DNA of 64,000 nt from JANNOG01 sp050329415 (GCA_050329415.1 JBHJOS010000109.1:11212-75211), one strand, 5' to 3'. Shown: positions 42,935 to 51,652, numbered from the stretch's first letter. Notes: generated from the letters alone by a model not told the origin. Numbers and translations are program-made.

Positions 42935-43903
42935 TCAGACACACAACCCGTCGCTGGTGACGCCGCGGGCGCAGAGCGGGGTGGCCTCGACTGTCAGCAG
43001 AGTGAATGAGCTGCCGTCCGCGGCAGCGGACACCTGCAGCCGGTACCCGTAGACCGAGTCGTCCTCCAGGTCGAGCGAGTCCACGGTGATCTCCGCCGGG
43101 TCGCCCGAGGTCGGGCCCGCCGCCACTGTGACCCGGGGGACCGAGGTCCCGCCCGCCAGGGCGTCGGCAACAATCCGGGCGAGATCGGCCATGGCCGACG
43201 CCGTCGGGGTCCCGCCGTGGTTCGTCACCACTCTGGCGGTGGCGTCCTCGACCGTGCCGGCGCCCAGGGCGAGGAACCGCCCAGCGACCCAGCCGGTCCG
43301 GCCGTCCGTGGTGACCTCGACCCACCGGGCGCCCTCGACGTCGCGCGCCCGACCGGTGGCGACGGCCTCGCCCGTCGGTGGCAGCGAGCCGACGGCGTCC
43401 GCTTCCGGGCCGGGCAGTGCCCGCACATTGAGGACGTCGTCGCGGTCGACCCCGACGACCGGCAGGACGGCCCCGGCAGACGGCACGTGGACCGTCGCGG
43501 GCGTCCCCGGAAGGCCGCCTCCGCCGCCGGTGGCCGGCGGCGACGTCGCGCCGGTCGGCGACCCGGTGGCGTCCCCGGTCGACGCCCCGGTTCCCGTCGT
43601 CGGCCCCGGGTCCGTGGGCCCGGGCTCGGGCTGTCGGTCCACGGCGCTGGGCGACGGCACTGGAGTGACGACCGGCGTCACCGCGTCGCCGTCGGGTGCC
43701 CCGGGACCGAACACGACGGCCGGCACGCCCACCGCGAGGGCGGCGACCGTGGTCGCGACGGCCCCCGTGCGGGCGGCCCCACGGCGGCGCGCAGCGCGCC
43801 GGACACGGGCCAGGCCGGCCGGCGCGGCGCTGTCGGCGTGCCGGTCGGCCACCTCGGCCAGACGACGGCTCAGAGCCTCGTCGAGGGGGTTTCGCTCGGA
43901 CAT
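42935..43903 (-). CDS. Probable anti-sigma/effector membrane protein with SH3b domain
   Basis: 322 residues from ATG 43903 (a GTG at 43909 overlaps the sigma gene stop). A cytoplasmic N-terminus of about 55 residues leads to one membrane helix (TVAALAVGVPAVVFG), a long Pro/Thr/Ser linker, then an extracytoplasmic SH3b-like domain (DVLNVRALPGPEADAVGSLP, GARWVEVTTDGRTGWVAG). The last 100 residues have two cysteines. No zinc-binding anti-sigma motif is visible; the role as anti-sigma factor is inferred from coupling to the sigma gene and topology. SH3b domains often bind cell-wall fragments. Confidence 0.7.
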   Translation of the reverse strand: MSERNPLDEALSRRLAEVADRHADSAAPAGLARVRRAARRRGAARTGAVATTVAALAVGVPAVVFGPGAPDGDAVTPVVTPVPSPSAVDRQPEPGPTDPGPTTGTGASTGDATGSPTGATSPPATGGGGGLPGTPATVHVPSAGAVLPVVGVDRDDVLNVRALPGPEADAVGSLPPTGEAVATGRARDVEGARWVEVTTDGRTGWVAGRFLALGAGTVEDATARVVTNHGGTPTASAMADLARIVADALAGGTSVPRVTVAAGPTSGDPAEITVDSLDLEDDSVYGYRLQVSAAADGSSFTLLTVEATPLCARGVTSDGLCV

Positions 43904-43905
43904 GG

Positions 43906-44430
43906 TCACGCTCCCTCCGGGCGACCGGGGTGATGGGCGGGGACGTCCTCCGGCACGGCGAGCCGTGCCGCGAGGGCCTGACGACCCCGGTGCAGGCGGA
44001 CCTTGACGGCGCCCTCGGACGCCCGGACGAGGTCGGCGATCTCGGCCACCGGCAGGTCGAGGAGGTAGTGCAGGGCCAGGACGTGGCGCTGGCCGGCCGG
44101 TAGCTCGCGCAGTGCCCGGACGGTCTCGTCGCACCCGGCGTCGCCGGGGTCGGCCGGGGGCGGCCCCGGCCGGGCGCCGAGGCGCTGCCAGGCGGATCCG
44201 GCCGTGCGGGCGCGGCGCCACCGGCTGGTGGCGACCCGAACGGCGGCCGTGCGAACCCAGCCGCCCGGCGAGCCGTCGGCAGCCAGCTCGCGGCGGTGCT
44301 GCCAGGCTCGGACGAAGGCCTCCTGGACGCAGTCCGCCGCCTCGTCCGGATCGCCGCACAGGACGGTGAGCTGGCCCTTGAGCCGCGGGAACTCCCGCTC
44401 GTACAGGGCCTCGAACTCCGAGGGGTCCAC
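43906..44430 (-). CDS. ECF RNA polymerase sigma factor
   Basis: 174 residues from a GTG at 44430 preceded by GGAGG. Region 2 includes YEREFPRLKGQLTVLCGDPDEAADCVQEAFVRAWQH; region 4 includes LRELPAGQRHVLALHYLLDLPVAEIADLV with the recognition helix GAVKVRLHRGRQAL. It would direct transcription of an envelope or stress regulon under control of the membrane protein encoded downstream. No autoregulated promoter motif was identified. Confidence 0.92.
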   Translation of the reverse strand: MDPSEFEALYEREFPRLKGQLTVLCGDPDEAADCVQEAFVRAWQHRRELAADGSPGGWVRTAAVRVATSRWRRARTAGSAWQRLGARPGPPPADPGDAGCDETVRALRELPAGQRHVLALHYLLDLPVAEIADLVRASEGAVKVRLHRGRQALAARLAVPEDVPAHHPGRPEGA

Positions 44431-44499
44431 GACACCCTCCTCCCGTCGTCGCGCGGCGCGTCCGCTCCTGCCCGTGCTACGCGCCGGTGCCCGCCAGGG

Positions 44500-45165
44500 T
44501 TACGCCACGCCCGGCGGCGGGGCCACGGGTGCGCCCGGTCGCTGATCGAAGACCCACCGCCGGACCCAGGCGTGGACGGCGATCCCGGCCGCGGCGCCGA
44601 CGTTGAGCGAGCGCGTGGAGCCGAACTGGGTGATCGCGAGCACGGCGTCGCTGACCGCCAGCGCCTGGGGCGTGAGGCCCGGGCCCTCCTCGCCGAAGAG
44701 CAGGACCACGCGTTCCGGTAGGTCGTGGGTCTCCAGCGGGACCGACCCGGCGACGTTGTCGACGCCGAGGATCGCCAGGCCCCCGTCGCGGGCCCAGACC
44801 CCAAGGGCAGAGGCGTCCTCGTGATAGCGGACGTCCAGGTAGCGGTCGGTGACCATCGCCCCGCGCCGGTTCCACCGGCGGCGGCCGACGACGTGGACCG
44901 CGGCGGCGTTGAAGGCGTTGGCGGTCCGGACCACCGAGCCGATGTTGAGGTCGCGGCCCAGGTTCTCGACGGCGACGTGGAACGGGCGAGCGCGGGCGGC
45001 GAGGTCGGCGCGGATCGCCTCGACGCTCCAGTAGCGATACGCGTCGACGACGTTGCGGGCGTCGCCGTCGCGCAGCAGGTCGAGGTCGAGGCGAGGGTCG
45101 GCCGGCCACGCGTCCGGCCCCCCGGGCCAGGGGCCGACCCCGACGGGTGGGTGCTCGGTCACCAC
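44500..45165 (-). CDS. TrmH/SpoU-family RNA 2'-O-methyltransferase
   Basis: 221 residues. VENLGRDLNIGSVVRTANAF, VLLFGEEGPGLTPQAL and ITQFGSTRSLNVGAAAGIAV are the three SpoU motifs forming the knotted SAM-binding site; the catalytic arginine and serine are present. It probably methylates a tRNA or rRNA ribose. The GTG start overlaps the upstream TetR gene. In Mycobacterium a similar methyltransferase also lies close to pyrE. Confidence 0.92.
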   Translation of the reverse strand: MVTEHPPVGVGPWPGGPDAWPADPRLDLDLLRDGDARNVVDAYRYWSVEAIRADLAARARPFHVAVENLGRDLNIGSVVRTANAFNAAAVHVVGRRRWNRRGAMVTDRYLDVRYHEDASALGVWARDGGLAILGVDNVAGSVPLETHDLPERVVLLFGEEGPGLTPQALAVSDAVLAITQFGSTRSLNVGAAAGIAVHAWVRRWVFDQRPGAPVAPPPGVA

Positions 45166-45716
45166 TGCACCGCGGCTGTCAGCAGAGCCGCCAGGCGGTC
45201 GCGGTCGGGGGCACCGCCCAGCACCACCGCGGTCAGGGCGTTCCCCACGACGACGGCCGTGACCGCGCGGGCCCGGGCGAGGGCCTCAGCCTCGGGCGTG
45301 CCGGCCGCCGTCAGCGCGACGGCGACCGGCCCCTCCAGGTGGTCGGCCGCGAGCTGCGCGAGCATCGCCCGGCCGTCGGGGTCGGCGGCAGACAGCACGA
45401 GCATCGCGAGCGACTCGGTCCCCTCCTTGCCCGCCAGGTGGTCGGCCAGCCGGTCCGGCAGGCCCGCCGCCGACCCCGCCAGCACGTCGGCGATGCCGGC
45501 GGCGCCGACCGCCCCGACGCCCTCGGCGAACAGCGCTGCCTTGGAACCGAAGTAGCGCACGACGAGCGCCGGGTCGACTCCGGCGGCCCCGGCGACGTCG
45601 CGGACCGTAACCGCGCGGTATCCGCGCTCGGCGAACGCGGCCACCGCCACGGCGAGGATGGCCTCCCGGGTGGCGAAGGCGTCGCGGCGGCGCGGAGTCA
45701 CGCGGGCAGTCAACAC
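45159..45716 (-). CDS. TetR-family regulator
   Basis: About 185 residues from a GTG at 45716; GTG 45701 is also possible, and the frame is open to 45758 across the operator. The DNA-binding domain is TREAILAVAVAAFAERG, VTVRDVAGAAGVDPALVVRYFGSKAAL. Its promoter region holds two 16-bp palindromes facing the divergent SDR gene, which it probably represses along with itself. Its stop overlaps the methyltransferase start. Confidence 0.9.
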   Translation of the reverse strand: MLTARVTPRRRDAFATREAILAVAVAAFAERGYRAVTVRDVAGAAGVDPALVVRYFGSKAALFAEGVGAVGAAGIADVLAGSAAGLPDRLADHLAGKEGTESLAMLVLSAADPDGRAMLAQLAADHLEGPVAVALTAAGTPEAEALARARAVTAVVVGNALTAVVLGGAPDRDRLAALLTAAVQW

Positions 45717-45724
45717 CCGTTGAC
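45709..45724. promoter_or_regulatory. TetR operator O1
   Basis: GTCAACACCCGTTGAC, a perfect inverted repeat with 6-base arms. It overlaps the -35 box of the SDR promoter and the start codon region of the TetR gene. Confidence 0.8.
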
Positions 45725-45748
45725 ATCGAGTCGCCACCCATCTAGGGT
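45720..45748 (+). promoter_or_regulatory. Promoter of divergent SDR gene
   Basis: TTGACA (45720-45725) and TAGGGT (45743-45748) are separated by 17 bases. The expected start point, about 45755, lies just before operator O2, so a regulator on both operators would block this promoter. Confidence 0.65.
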
Positions 45749-45758
45749 CGCCCCGCAA

Positions 45759-45774
45759 GTCAACGAGCGTTGAC
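45759..45774. promoter_or_regulatory. TetR operator O2
   Basis: GTCAACGAGCGTTGAC, 7-base arms around AG, centred 50 bp from O1 and sharing its GTCAAC/GTTGAC half-sites. It lies just after the predicted start point of the SDR mRNA. Confidence 0.8.
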
Positions 45775-45787
45775 AGAGGAGGTCGAC

Positions 45788-46651
45788 ATGGCCACCGCGA
45801 CAGCGAGGCCGGGAACGCCCGTCGTCCTCGTCACCGGCGCCTCCTCCGGCATCGGCCGGGCCACGGTCGACCGGTTCCGCGGCGCGGGCTGGCGGGTGGC
45901 GGCGACCATGCGCCGACCCGAGAAGTCCGACCTCACCGCATCCGACGAGCTGCGGCTGGTCGCCCTGGACGTCACCGACGAGGACTCGGTCGCCGCCGCC
46001 GTGGCCGCCGCCGTCGCGGCGTTCGGCAGGCTCGACGCCGTCGTGAACAACGCGGGGTACTCGCTCAACGGCCCCGTGGAAGCCATGACGCCGGAGCAGC
46101 TGCGCCGCCAGTTCGACACCAACGTCCTCGGGCTGGCCGCCGTCACCCGTCACGCGCTGCCGCACCTGCGGGCGTCGCGGGGAACCGTCGTCAACATCTC
46201 CTCGATCGGCGGCCGACTCGCCTTCCCGTTCGGCGCGGCCTACCACGCCACGAAGTGGGCGGTCGAGGGCCTGTCGGACGCCATGCGCTTCGAACTGCAG
46301 CCGCACGGGGTGCGGGTGCGCGTGGTCGAGCCCGGGGCCATCCGCACGGACTTCTACGACCGGTCCATGGCGTGGGCCGAGCACCCCGCCTACGCGCCGC
46401 ACCTGTCGGCGATGCGCAGCCTGTCCGACCGCGCCGGGGCGGGCGCCCCCGGTCCCGCGCCGGTGGCCGAGACCATCTACCGGGCCACGGTGTCACGTGG
46501 TGGGCGGCTGCGCTGGCCGGTCCGGCCGGGGCCGTTCCTCCTGCTGCACCGGGTGCTCCCGGACGCGCTGTGGCGCCGGTCCCTGACCGCCGCCCTGGAA
46601 CGGGAGGCCCGCCGCCGAGGATCTTCGACGACGCGCGGGGACCTGACCTAG
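45788..46651 (+). CDS. Short-chain dehydrogenase/reductase
   Basis: 287 residues from ATG 45788, with AGGAGG upstream. VVLVTGASSGIGRATVDRF binds the dinucleotide, NNAGYSLNG and the YHATK active-site motif (with serine in NISSIGG) are intact. The substrate is unknown; oxidoreductases of this subgroup act on ketones, sterols or quinones. It is controlled by the divergent TetR through two operators. The stop codon shares CTAG (46648-46651) with the stop of pyrE. Confidence 0.92.
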   Translation: MATATARPGTPVVLVTGASSGIGRATVDRFRGAGWRVAATMRRPEKSDLTASDELRLVALDVTDEDSVAAAVAAAVAAFGRLDAVVNNAGYSLNGPVEAMTPEQLRRQFDTNVLGLAAVTRHALPHLRASRGTVVNISSIGGRLAFPFGAAYHATKWAVEGLSDAMRFELQPHGVRVRVVEPGAIRTDFYDRSMAWAEHPAYAPHLSAMRSLSDRAGAGAPGPAPVAETIYRATVSRGGRLRWPVRPGPFLLLHRVLPDALWRRSLTAALEREARRRGSSTTRGDLT

Positions 46652-47253
46652 GCGGAATTTCCCGGCCGCTGCGGCGCCAGGCCGAGGTCGGCCAGCCCGT
46701 AGGCCGCCCAGTAGGGCAGCCCGGCCTGGGTGATCCGCTCGGCGGCGCCGGTGTCGCGGTCGACGAGCACCGCCACCCCCACCACCTCGGCGCCTGCCTC
46801 GCGCAGCGCCTCGACGGCGATGAGCACGGAGCCGCCGGTCGTCGAGGTGTCCTCGACGGCCAGCACCCGGCGACCGGCGACCGAGGGGCCCTCGATGCGG
46901 CGCTGAAGCCCGTGGTCCTTCGTCGACTTGCGCACGACGAAGGCGTCGAGGTGTCGGCCGCGGGCCGCCGCGGCGTGCAGCATCGCGGTCGCCACCGGGT
47001 CGGCGCCCATGGTGAGGCCGCCGACGGCGTCGATCCCCGGCCCGTCCTCGACCAGGTCGGCGACGAGATCCAGCATGACCTCGCCGACGAGCGGCGCCGC
47101 GGCCGCCGACAGGGTCACCCGGCGCAGGTCGACGTAGTAGTCGGCCTCGCGCCCGGAGGCCAGGACGACCCGGCCGGGGACCACGGCCAGGTCCCGCACG
47201 AGGTCCGCCAGCCGGGCCCGGGCACCCGTCGTCAGGGAGAGGTCGATCGCCAC
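46648..47253 (-). CDS. pyrE: Orotate phosphoribosyltransferase
   Basis: 201 residues from a GTG at 47253 (VAIDLSLTTGARARLADLV). The PRPP-binding signature VLAVEDTSTTGGSVLIAVE and the FVVRKSTKDHGLQRRIEG loop identify OPRTase of the actinobacterial type. It converts orotate and PRPP to OMP in pyrimidine synthesis. The upstream extension to 47319 is unlike the family. Convergent with the SDR gene. Confidence 0.94.
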   Translation of the reverse strand: MAIDLSLTTGARARLADLVRDLAVVPGRVVLASGREADYYVDLRRVTLSAAAAPLVGEVMLDLVADLVEDGPGIDAVGGLTMGADPVATAMLHAAAARGRHLDAFVVRKSTKDHGLQRRIEGPSVAGRRVLAVEDTSTTGGSVLIAVEALREAGAEVVGVAVLVDRDTGAAERITQAGLPYWAAYGLADLGLAPQRPGNSA

Positions 47254-47332
47254 GCCGCGCAGAGTCCCAGACCGGCGGGTGTCCCGCCAGCGCGCACCGC
47301 CGCGCCCGGTCCCCGTCACCCCGACCGGCTGG

Positions 47333-48124
47333 TCATCTCCGCGCCCCGGTGCGTCTGCCCCCCGGGCGGGCCCAGAAGAGCCGCCAGCGCGCTCCCCGGG
47401 GCAGCAGACCGAGCACCACGGTGATCACCCGGTAGAGCAGGCCCGGCACGACGATCCGCCGCCCGGCCCGCGCCCCGCGCAGGGCGTCGGCGACCACGCG
47501 CTCGGCATCCAGCCACATGACGGCCGGGGTGCCGGACATGTCCATGCCGGCGCGGGCATGGAACTCGGTGCGGGTGAAGCCGGGATGCACCGCCGTCACC
47601 GAGACCCCGGACCCGCGCAGCTCGCCGGCAAGGACCTCGCTGAAGGTCGTCGCCCACGCCTTGGCGGCCGAGTAGGTCGCCTGGGTCGTGAAGGCCGACA
47701 CGCTGGAGACCGTGATGATCGCGCCGCGCCCGCGCGCCTTCATCGCGGGCGCGACGGCATGGCTCAGGACCAGGACCGCGGTGCACAGCACGTCGAGCTG
47801 GCGCAACTCCTCGTCCAGGGACCCACCCACGAAGAAGTGGTTCACCCCGAAGCCGGCGTTGTTGACGAGGACGTCCACCGGGCGGTCCGGGTCGGCCAGG
47901 CGAGCGGCCACCCTCCGCATGTCGTCGCGGTCGGTGAGGTCGGCCCGGAACGTCTCGACGGCGACGCCGTGAGCGCCACCGAGCTCGGCCGCGACCTCGT
48001 CGAGGCGGCCCTCGTCTCGGGCGACGAGTACGAGGTCGTGGCCACGGGTCGCGAGCTGACGGGCGAACTCCCGGCCGATGCCGGCACTGGCTCCGGTGAC
48101 CAGGGCGACGGGTCGCGACGACAT
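47333..48124 (-). CDS. Short-chain dehydrogenase/reductase
   Basis: 263 residues from ATG 48124. PVALVTGASAGIGREFARQLATRG, NNAGFGVNHFF and the TYSAAKAW active-site segment (YSAAK) place it in classical SDRs. The hydrophobic C-terminus (VVPGLLYRVITVVLGLLP) suggests membrane association, as in DltE- or hydroxysteroid-dehydrogenase-like proteins. TACGCT (48132-48137, minus strand) ends 7 bases before the ATG. pyrE follows 79 bases downstream on the same strand. Confidence 0.9.
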   Translation of the reverse strand: MSSRPVALVTGASAGIGREFARQLATRGHDLVLVARDEGRLDEVAAELGGAHGVAVETFRADLTDRDDMRRVAARLADPDRPVDVLVNNAGFGVNHFFVGGSLDEELRQLDVLCTAVLVLSHAVAPAMKARGRGAIITVSSVSAFTTQATYSAAKAWATTFSEVLAGELRGSGVSVTAVHPGFTRTEFHARAGMDMSGTPAVMWLDAERVVADALRGARAGRRIVVPGLLYRVITVVLGLLPRGARWRLFWARPGGRRTGARR

Positions 48125-48130
48125 TGTCAC

Positions 48131-48156
48131 GAGCGTAGCCGTCTGCCGATACGCTC
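48131..48156. promoter_or_regulatory. Back-to-back -10 elements
   Basis: GAGCGTA (48131-48137) and TACGCTC (48150-48156) are mirror images 12 bases apart. The first reads as TACGCT on the minus strand for the SDR gene, the second as TACGCT on the plus strand for the PstS-like gene. The inverted repeat could also bind a regulator. Confidence 0.45.
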
Positions 48157-48191
48157 TGTTGCGCCTAGTTCCACCCAGGGGGTTGCCCGTC

Positions 48192-49688
48192 ATGGCGTAC
48201 GAGTCCGTGGAGCTCTGGCTCGCTGCCGCCGGCCTGGTGCTCGTGATCGCACTTTGGCTCGTCGACCGGTTCTGGGTACGCCGCAACCGGCTGAGCTACC
48301 GGGTCCAACTGGACACGGCGGTCGGTGTCGCACCGCAGGGGGCGGAGGCGTTCGGTCTCCAGGTCGTCGGGCCGGACGGTCCGGTCGACGACGCCAGCAT
48401 CGCCCTCGTCCGCATCCGGAACGTGGGCAGCGGCGACATCGCGCCGGACGAGTTCGCCAGCCCGCTGACCCTGGAGTTCCCGGGCCGCACGGTGCAGGGC
48501 TTCGACGTCACTCAACCGACGCCGCCGGACCTGCAGGACGTCCTGGCGACGGTCCCCAAGGACGCCAGGGGCGACCGGCTCGTCATCGACCCGTTCCCGC
48601 TCAACCGGGGCCATAGCTTCAAGCTCCTCGTCCGCCTGGCGGGCCGAGTCGGCGAGGTCAGGGCGAGCACGTACCTCAAGGGCGGTCGGCTGACGTACGA
48701 CTCCAACCGGGCCGCCCCGAGCTACCGCAGCCTGGCGTTCGGCGCCGCTGCGCTGCTCTTCGCCGGGACCCTCACCGGTTTCGTCATCGCCGACGCGGTC
48801 CGGCCACCTGGGATCTGCGAGTCCGGCGAACTGGTCGTCACGGGGTCCACCGCGTTCGAGCCGATCATGCAGGCAGCGGTCGACGACTACCGGGGCCAGT
48901 GCCCCGGAGCGGAGATCACCGTCGCGTCCAGCGGCAGCATCGAGGGCATGCGGGACCTGGCCCGCGACGTTCGACGCGAGGACTCGCCCCGTGAGGAGCA
49001 GTCGGTCCGCGACTCGGTGCTCGTGATGTCCGACGTGGAGGCGGAGGACGCCGACCTCATCGGCCGGCAGGTGGGCATCCTCGTCTTCACCATGGTCGTC
49101 AACGAGGCCACCGGTATCGAGTCACTCACCACCGAGCAGGTGCGGGCCCTGCATGCCGGGGAGTACCGGACCTGGGCCGACGTCGATCCCCGGCGCGGTT
49201 CCCGGGAGCCGGTGGTGCTGGTCAGCCGCGACTCGCAGTCCGGTACCCGAGCCGTCTTCCAGGAGGAGGTCCTGGACCGGCTGGAGGGAGGCGCGACGTC
49301 GACCGACTGCGAGACGCTCACCCGGGTCGGCGAGACGCCCGCGGCCGACGTGCCGGTCCGGTGTGAGTGGGAGTCCACGGACGACTTGCTCGCCGAGGTG
49401 GACGCCAACCCGGGAGCCGTCGGCTACGTCCAGCTGGGTTTCGACGCGACCCGGTACCCCGGGGTCCGGGCGGTCCCGCTCGACGGGCGGGAGGCGTCCA
49501 TCGACGCGGTGCGGGACGGCGACTACCCCTTCTGGTCGCGGGAGCAGCTGTACACCTTCGGCATTCCCCGGGAGGACACCCTGCTCCGCGCATTCGTCGA
49601 CTACGTGGCCGGTGTGTACCTGCTGCGTCCCGAGGTGCAGTCGGAGCTGGTCCGCAACGGGTTCGAACCCGTCGGCGCCCCCGACTGA
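48192..49688 (+). CDS. Membrane-anchored PstS-like substrate-binding protein
   Basis: 498 residues from ATG 48192, with AGGGGG upstream. Residues 8-28 form a first membrane helix; a polar domain (40-175) follows; a second helix (AFGAAALLFAGTLTGFVIAD) leads to a PBP-like domain: VVTGSTAFEPIMQAAVDDY, VASSGSIEGMRDLA, VSRDSQSGTRAVFQEEVLD. The domain resembles phosphate-binding PstS, but it is tethered by helices instead of a lipobox, and no pstCAB genes are near. It may be a sensor rather than an importer component. Confidence 0.8.
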   Translation: MAYESVELWLAAAGLVLVIALWLVDRFWVRRNRLSYRVQLDTAVGVAPQGAEAFGLQVVGPDGPVDDASIALVRIRNVGSGDIAPDEFASPLTLEFPGRTVQGFDVTQPTPPDLQDVLATVPKDARGDRLVIDPFPLNRGHSFKLLVRLAGRVGEVRASTYLKGGRLTYDSNRAAPSYRSLAFGAAALLFAGTLTGFVIADAVRPPGICESGELVVTGSTAFEPIMQAAVDDYRGQCPGAEITVASSGSIEGMRDLARDVRREDSPREEQSVRDSVLVMSDVEAEDADLIGRQVGILVFTMVVNEATGIESLTTEQVRALHAGEYRTWADVDPRRGSREPVVLVSRDSQSGTRAVFQEEVLDRLEGGATSTDCETLTRVGETPAADVPVRCEWESTDDLLAEVDANPGAVGYVQLGFDATRYPGVRAVPLDGREASIDAVRDGDYPFWSREQLYTFGIPREDTLLRAFVDYVAGVYLLRPEVQSELVRNGFEPVGAPD

Positions 49689-49795
49689 CGGGGATCAGCA
49701 CCGGCGAGGTCGACGATCCTGCCCGGATCACCCGGTGACCGGCCCTGTCGACAAGCAGGGTCCGCCCGGCCGAGCGGACCCACCGGCGAGGCGGC

Positions 49796-49801
49796 TAGCG
49801 T
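49796..49801 (+). promoter_or_regulatory. -10 element of exonuclease III gene
   Basis: TAGCGT ends 7 bases before the GTG at 49809, supporting that GTG as a leaderless start and not the GTG at 49800, which overlaps the element. Confidence 0.4.
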
Positions 49802-49808
49802 GCGGGGC

Positions 49809-50609
49809 GTGCGACTGGCGACCTGGAACGTCAACTCCTTACGAGTGCGGCTGGACCGGGTCCTCGCGTGGCTCGAGGCCGCGGAGGTCGACGTGCTGAC
49901 GATGCAGGAGACGAAGGTCGCCGACACGGCGTTCCCGGCCATGCCGTTCGCGCAGGCCGGGTACGAGGTCGCCTACCACGGGCTCGGGTCGCTCAACGGC
50001 GTGGCGATCGCGTCCCGGGTCGGGCTGACGGAGGTCGAGATCGGGTTCCCCGGCATGCCGCCGTGGGGCGACCCGCCGGTCGCCGAGGCCCGGGCGATCG
50101 GCGCCTTCTGCGGCGGGGTGCGGGTGTGGAGCCTGTACACACCGAACGGCCGGGCGCTCGACCATCCCCACTACGAGTACAAGCTCGAGTGGCTTGCGGC
50201 GCTGGCCGATTCCGGCCGGGAGTGGCTGGCCGGCTCGCCCGACCTCGCGGCCGTCCTGTGCGGCGACTTCAACATCGCCCCCACCGACGACGATGTCTGG
50301 GACCCCGCCTTCTTCGCCGACAAGACCCACACCTCGCCGCGCGAGCGGGCCGCCTTCGAGGCGGTCGTCGCGGCCGGGTACGCCGACCTGGTGCGGCCGC
50401 ACGCGCCAGGACCGGGCGTCTACACCTACTGGGACTACCAGCAGCTGCGGTTCCCCCGCCGGGAGGGGATGCGGATCGACTTCCTGCTCGGTACGGGGGC
50501 GGTCGAGAAACGGGTCGAAGGCGCCCATGTGGCACGCGACCAGCGCAAGGGAAAGGGACCCTCGGACCACGCCCCGGTCGTCGTCGACCTGACCGGGATC
50601 GCCTCGTGA
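49809..50609 (+). CDS. xth: Exodeoxyribonuclease III
   Basis: 266 residues from a GTG at 49809 (VRLATWNVNSLRVRLDRVL). TMQETKV supplies the metal-binding glutamate, YTPNGR, LCGDFNIAPTDDDVWD and GPSDHAPVVVDL complete the endonuclease/exonuclease/phosphatase active site with the terminal Asp-His. It cleaves at abasic sites in base-excision repair. Its stop overlaps the DUF368 start (GTGA). Confidence 0.93.
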   Translation: MRLATWNVNSLRVRLDRVLAWLEAAEVDVLTMQETKVADTAFPAMPFAQAGYEVAYHGLGSLNGVAIASRVGLTEVEIGFPGMPPWGDPPVAEARAIGAFCGGVRVWSLYTPNGRALDHPHYEYKLEWLAALADSGREWLAGSPDLAAVLCGDFNIAPTDDDVWDPAFFADKTHTSPRERAAFEAVVAAGYADLVRPHAPGPGVYTYWDYQQLRFPRREGMRIDFLLGTGAVEKRVEGAHVARDQRKGKGPSDHAPVVVDLTGIAS

Positions 50610-51571
50610 CCGCGGCGGAGCACGACGCGCCACGCCGGGTGCCGTACGTCGCGGCACTGCCGGCGTACCTCGCCGGGGGCGCCCTCATCGGGACCGCCGA
50701 GGTCATCCCGGGTGTCTCGGGCGGCACCATCGCGCTGGTCGTCGGGGTGTACGACCGGTTGATCGGCGGTGCCGACCTCGTGCTGCGGGGTCTCGCCGAG
50801 CTGGTCCGACCCTCCCGCGGCCCGGCCGAGGCACTACGGCACCTCCGGCTCGTCCCGTGGCCGGTGATCGTTCCCGTCATCGTCGGGATGGCCGTGGCCG
50901 TGGTCGTCGGGGCCTCGGTGATCGAGCCGCTGCGCGAGGGGTACCCGGTCGGTGCTCGGGCGCTCTTCCTGGGCTTCATCGCGGCGTCCGTCCTGGTCCC
51001 GCTGCGGATGGCCGGCGGCATCGGAAACGCCCGGCAGCTGGCCTGGGTCCTGCCGCCGGCGGTGGCTGCGTTCCTGCTCACCGGGCTCCCGCCGGGCCGG
51101 GTGGACGACCCGGCCCTGCCGGTGGTGTCCATGGCCGCCGCCGTGGCGATCTGCGCCCTGGTACTGCCCGGGGTCAGCGGGTCGTTCCTGCTCGAGGCGG
51201 TGGGCCTCTACGACGCGACGATCTCAGCGGTCAACGAGCGGGACGGCGCCTACCTGCTCGCCTTCGCGCTCGGCGCCGTCGTGGGCCTGGCCTCGTTCGT
51301 CCGGGTGCTGGGCTGGCTCCTCACTCGTCACCGACGCTCCACCCTCCTCATCATGGCCGGCCTGATGATCGGATCGTTGCGGGCCCTGTGGCCCTGGCAG
51401 ACCGAGGACCGCGGATTGCTGGCACCGACGGGCGGGACCGGTGACATCCTGGGAGTGGTCGCCCTCGTGGTGGCCGGAGCGGTCGGGGTGCTGACCCTGG
51501 TCGCGGTCGAGACCGTCGTCACCCGGACGACCGAGCGCGGGCCCGTCCGTCCGGCTGATTCCGTGGGCTGA
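50606..51571 (+). CDS. DUF368 membrane protein, probable undecaprenyl-phosphate translocase (PopT family)
   Basis: 321 residues from a GTG at 50606. GTAEVIPGVSGGTIALVVGVYDRLI and the repeat LPGVSGSFLLEAVGLY are the paired PGVSG motifs of DUF368, with about eight to nine membrane helices. Recent work assigned this family, together with DedA proteins, a role in recycling undecaprenyl phosphate across the membrane for cell-wall synthesis. It is coupled to exonuclease III, with no evident functional link. Confidence 0.9.
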   Translation: MTAAEHDAPRRVPYVAALPAYLAGGALIGTAEVIPGVSGGTIALVVGVYDRLIGGADLVLRGLAELVRPSRGPAEALRHLRLVPWPVIVPVIVGMAVAVVVGASVIEPLREGYPVGARALFLGFIAASVLVPLRMAGGIGNARQLAWVLPPAVAAFLLTGLPPGRVDDPALPVVSMAAAVAICALVLPGVSGSFLLEAVGLYDATISAVNERDGAYLLAFALGAVVGLASFVRVLGWLLTRHRRSTLLIMAGLMIGSLRALWPWQTEDRGLLAPTGGTGDILGVVALVVAGAVGVLTLVAVETVVTRTTERGPVRPADSVG

Positions 51572-51639
51572 CAGCGGTCCCGGCCGATCCACGGTGGGGC
51601 GGCAGCCACCGGTTACCGGGTTCGGCGGGTCCGCGCGGA

Positions 51640-51645
51640 TAGCCT
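51640..51645 (+). promoter_or_regulatory. -10 element of proline-rich gene
   Basis: TAGCCT ends 7 bases before the ATG at 51653, supporting both the start and expression of the proline-rich frame. Confidence 0.4.
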
Positions 51646-51652
51646 CGCGACC

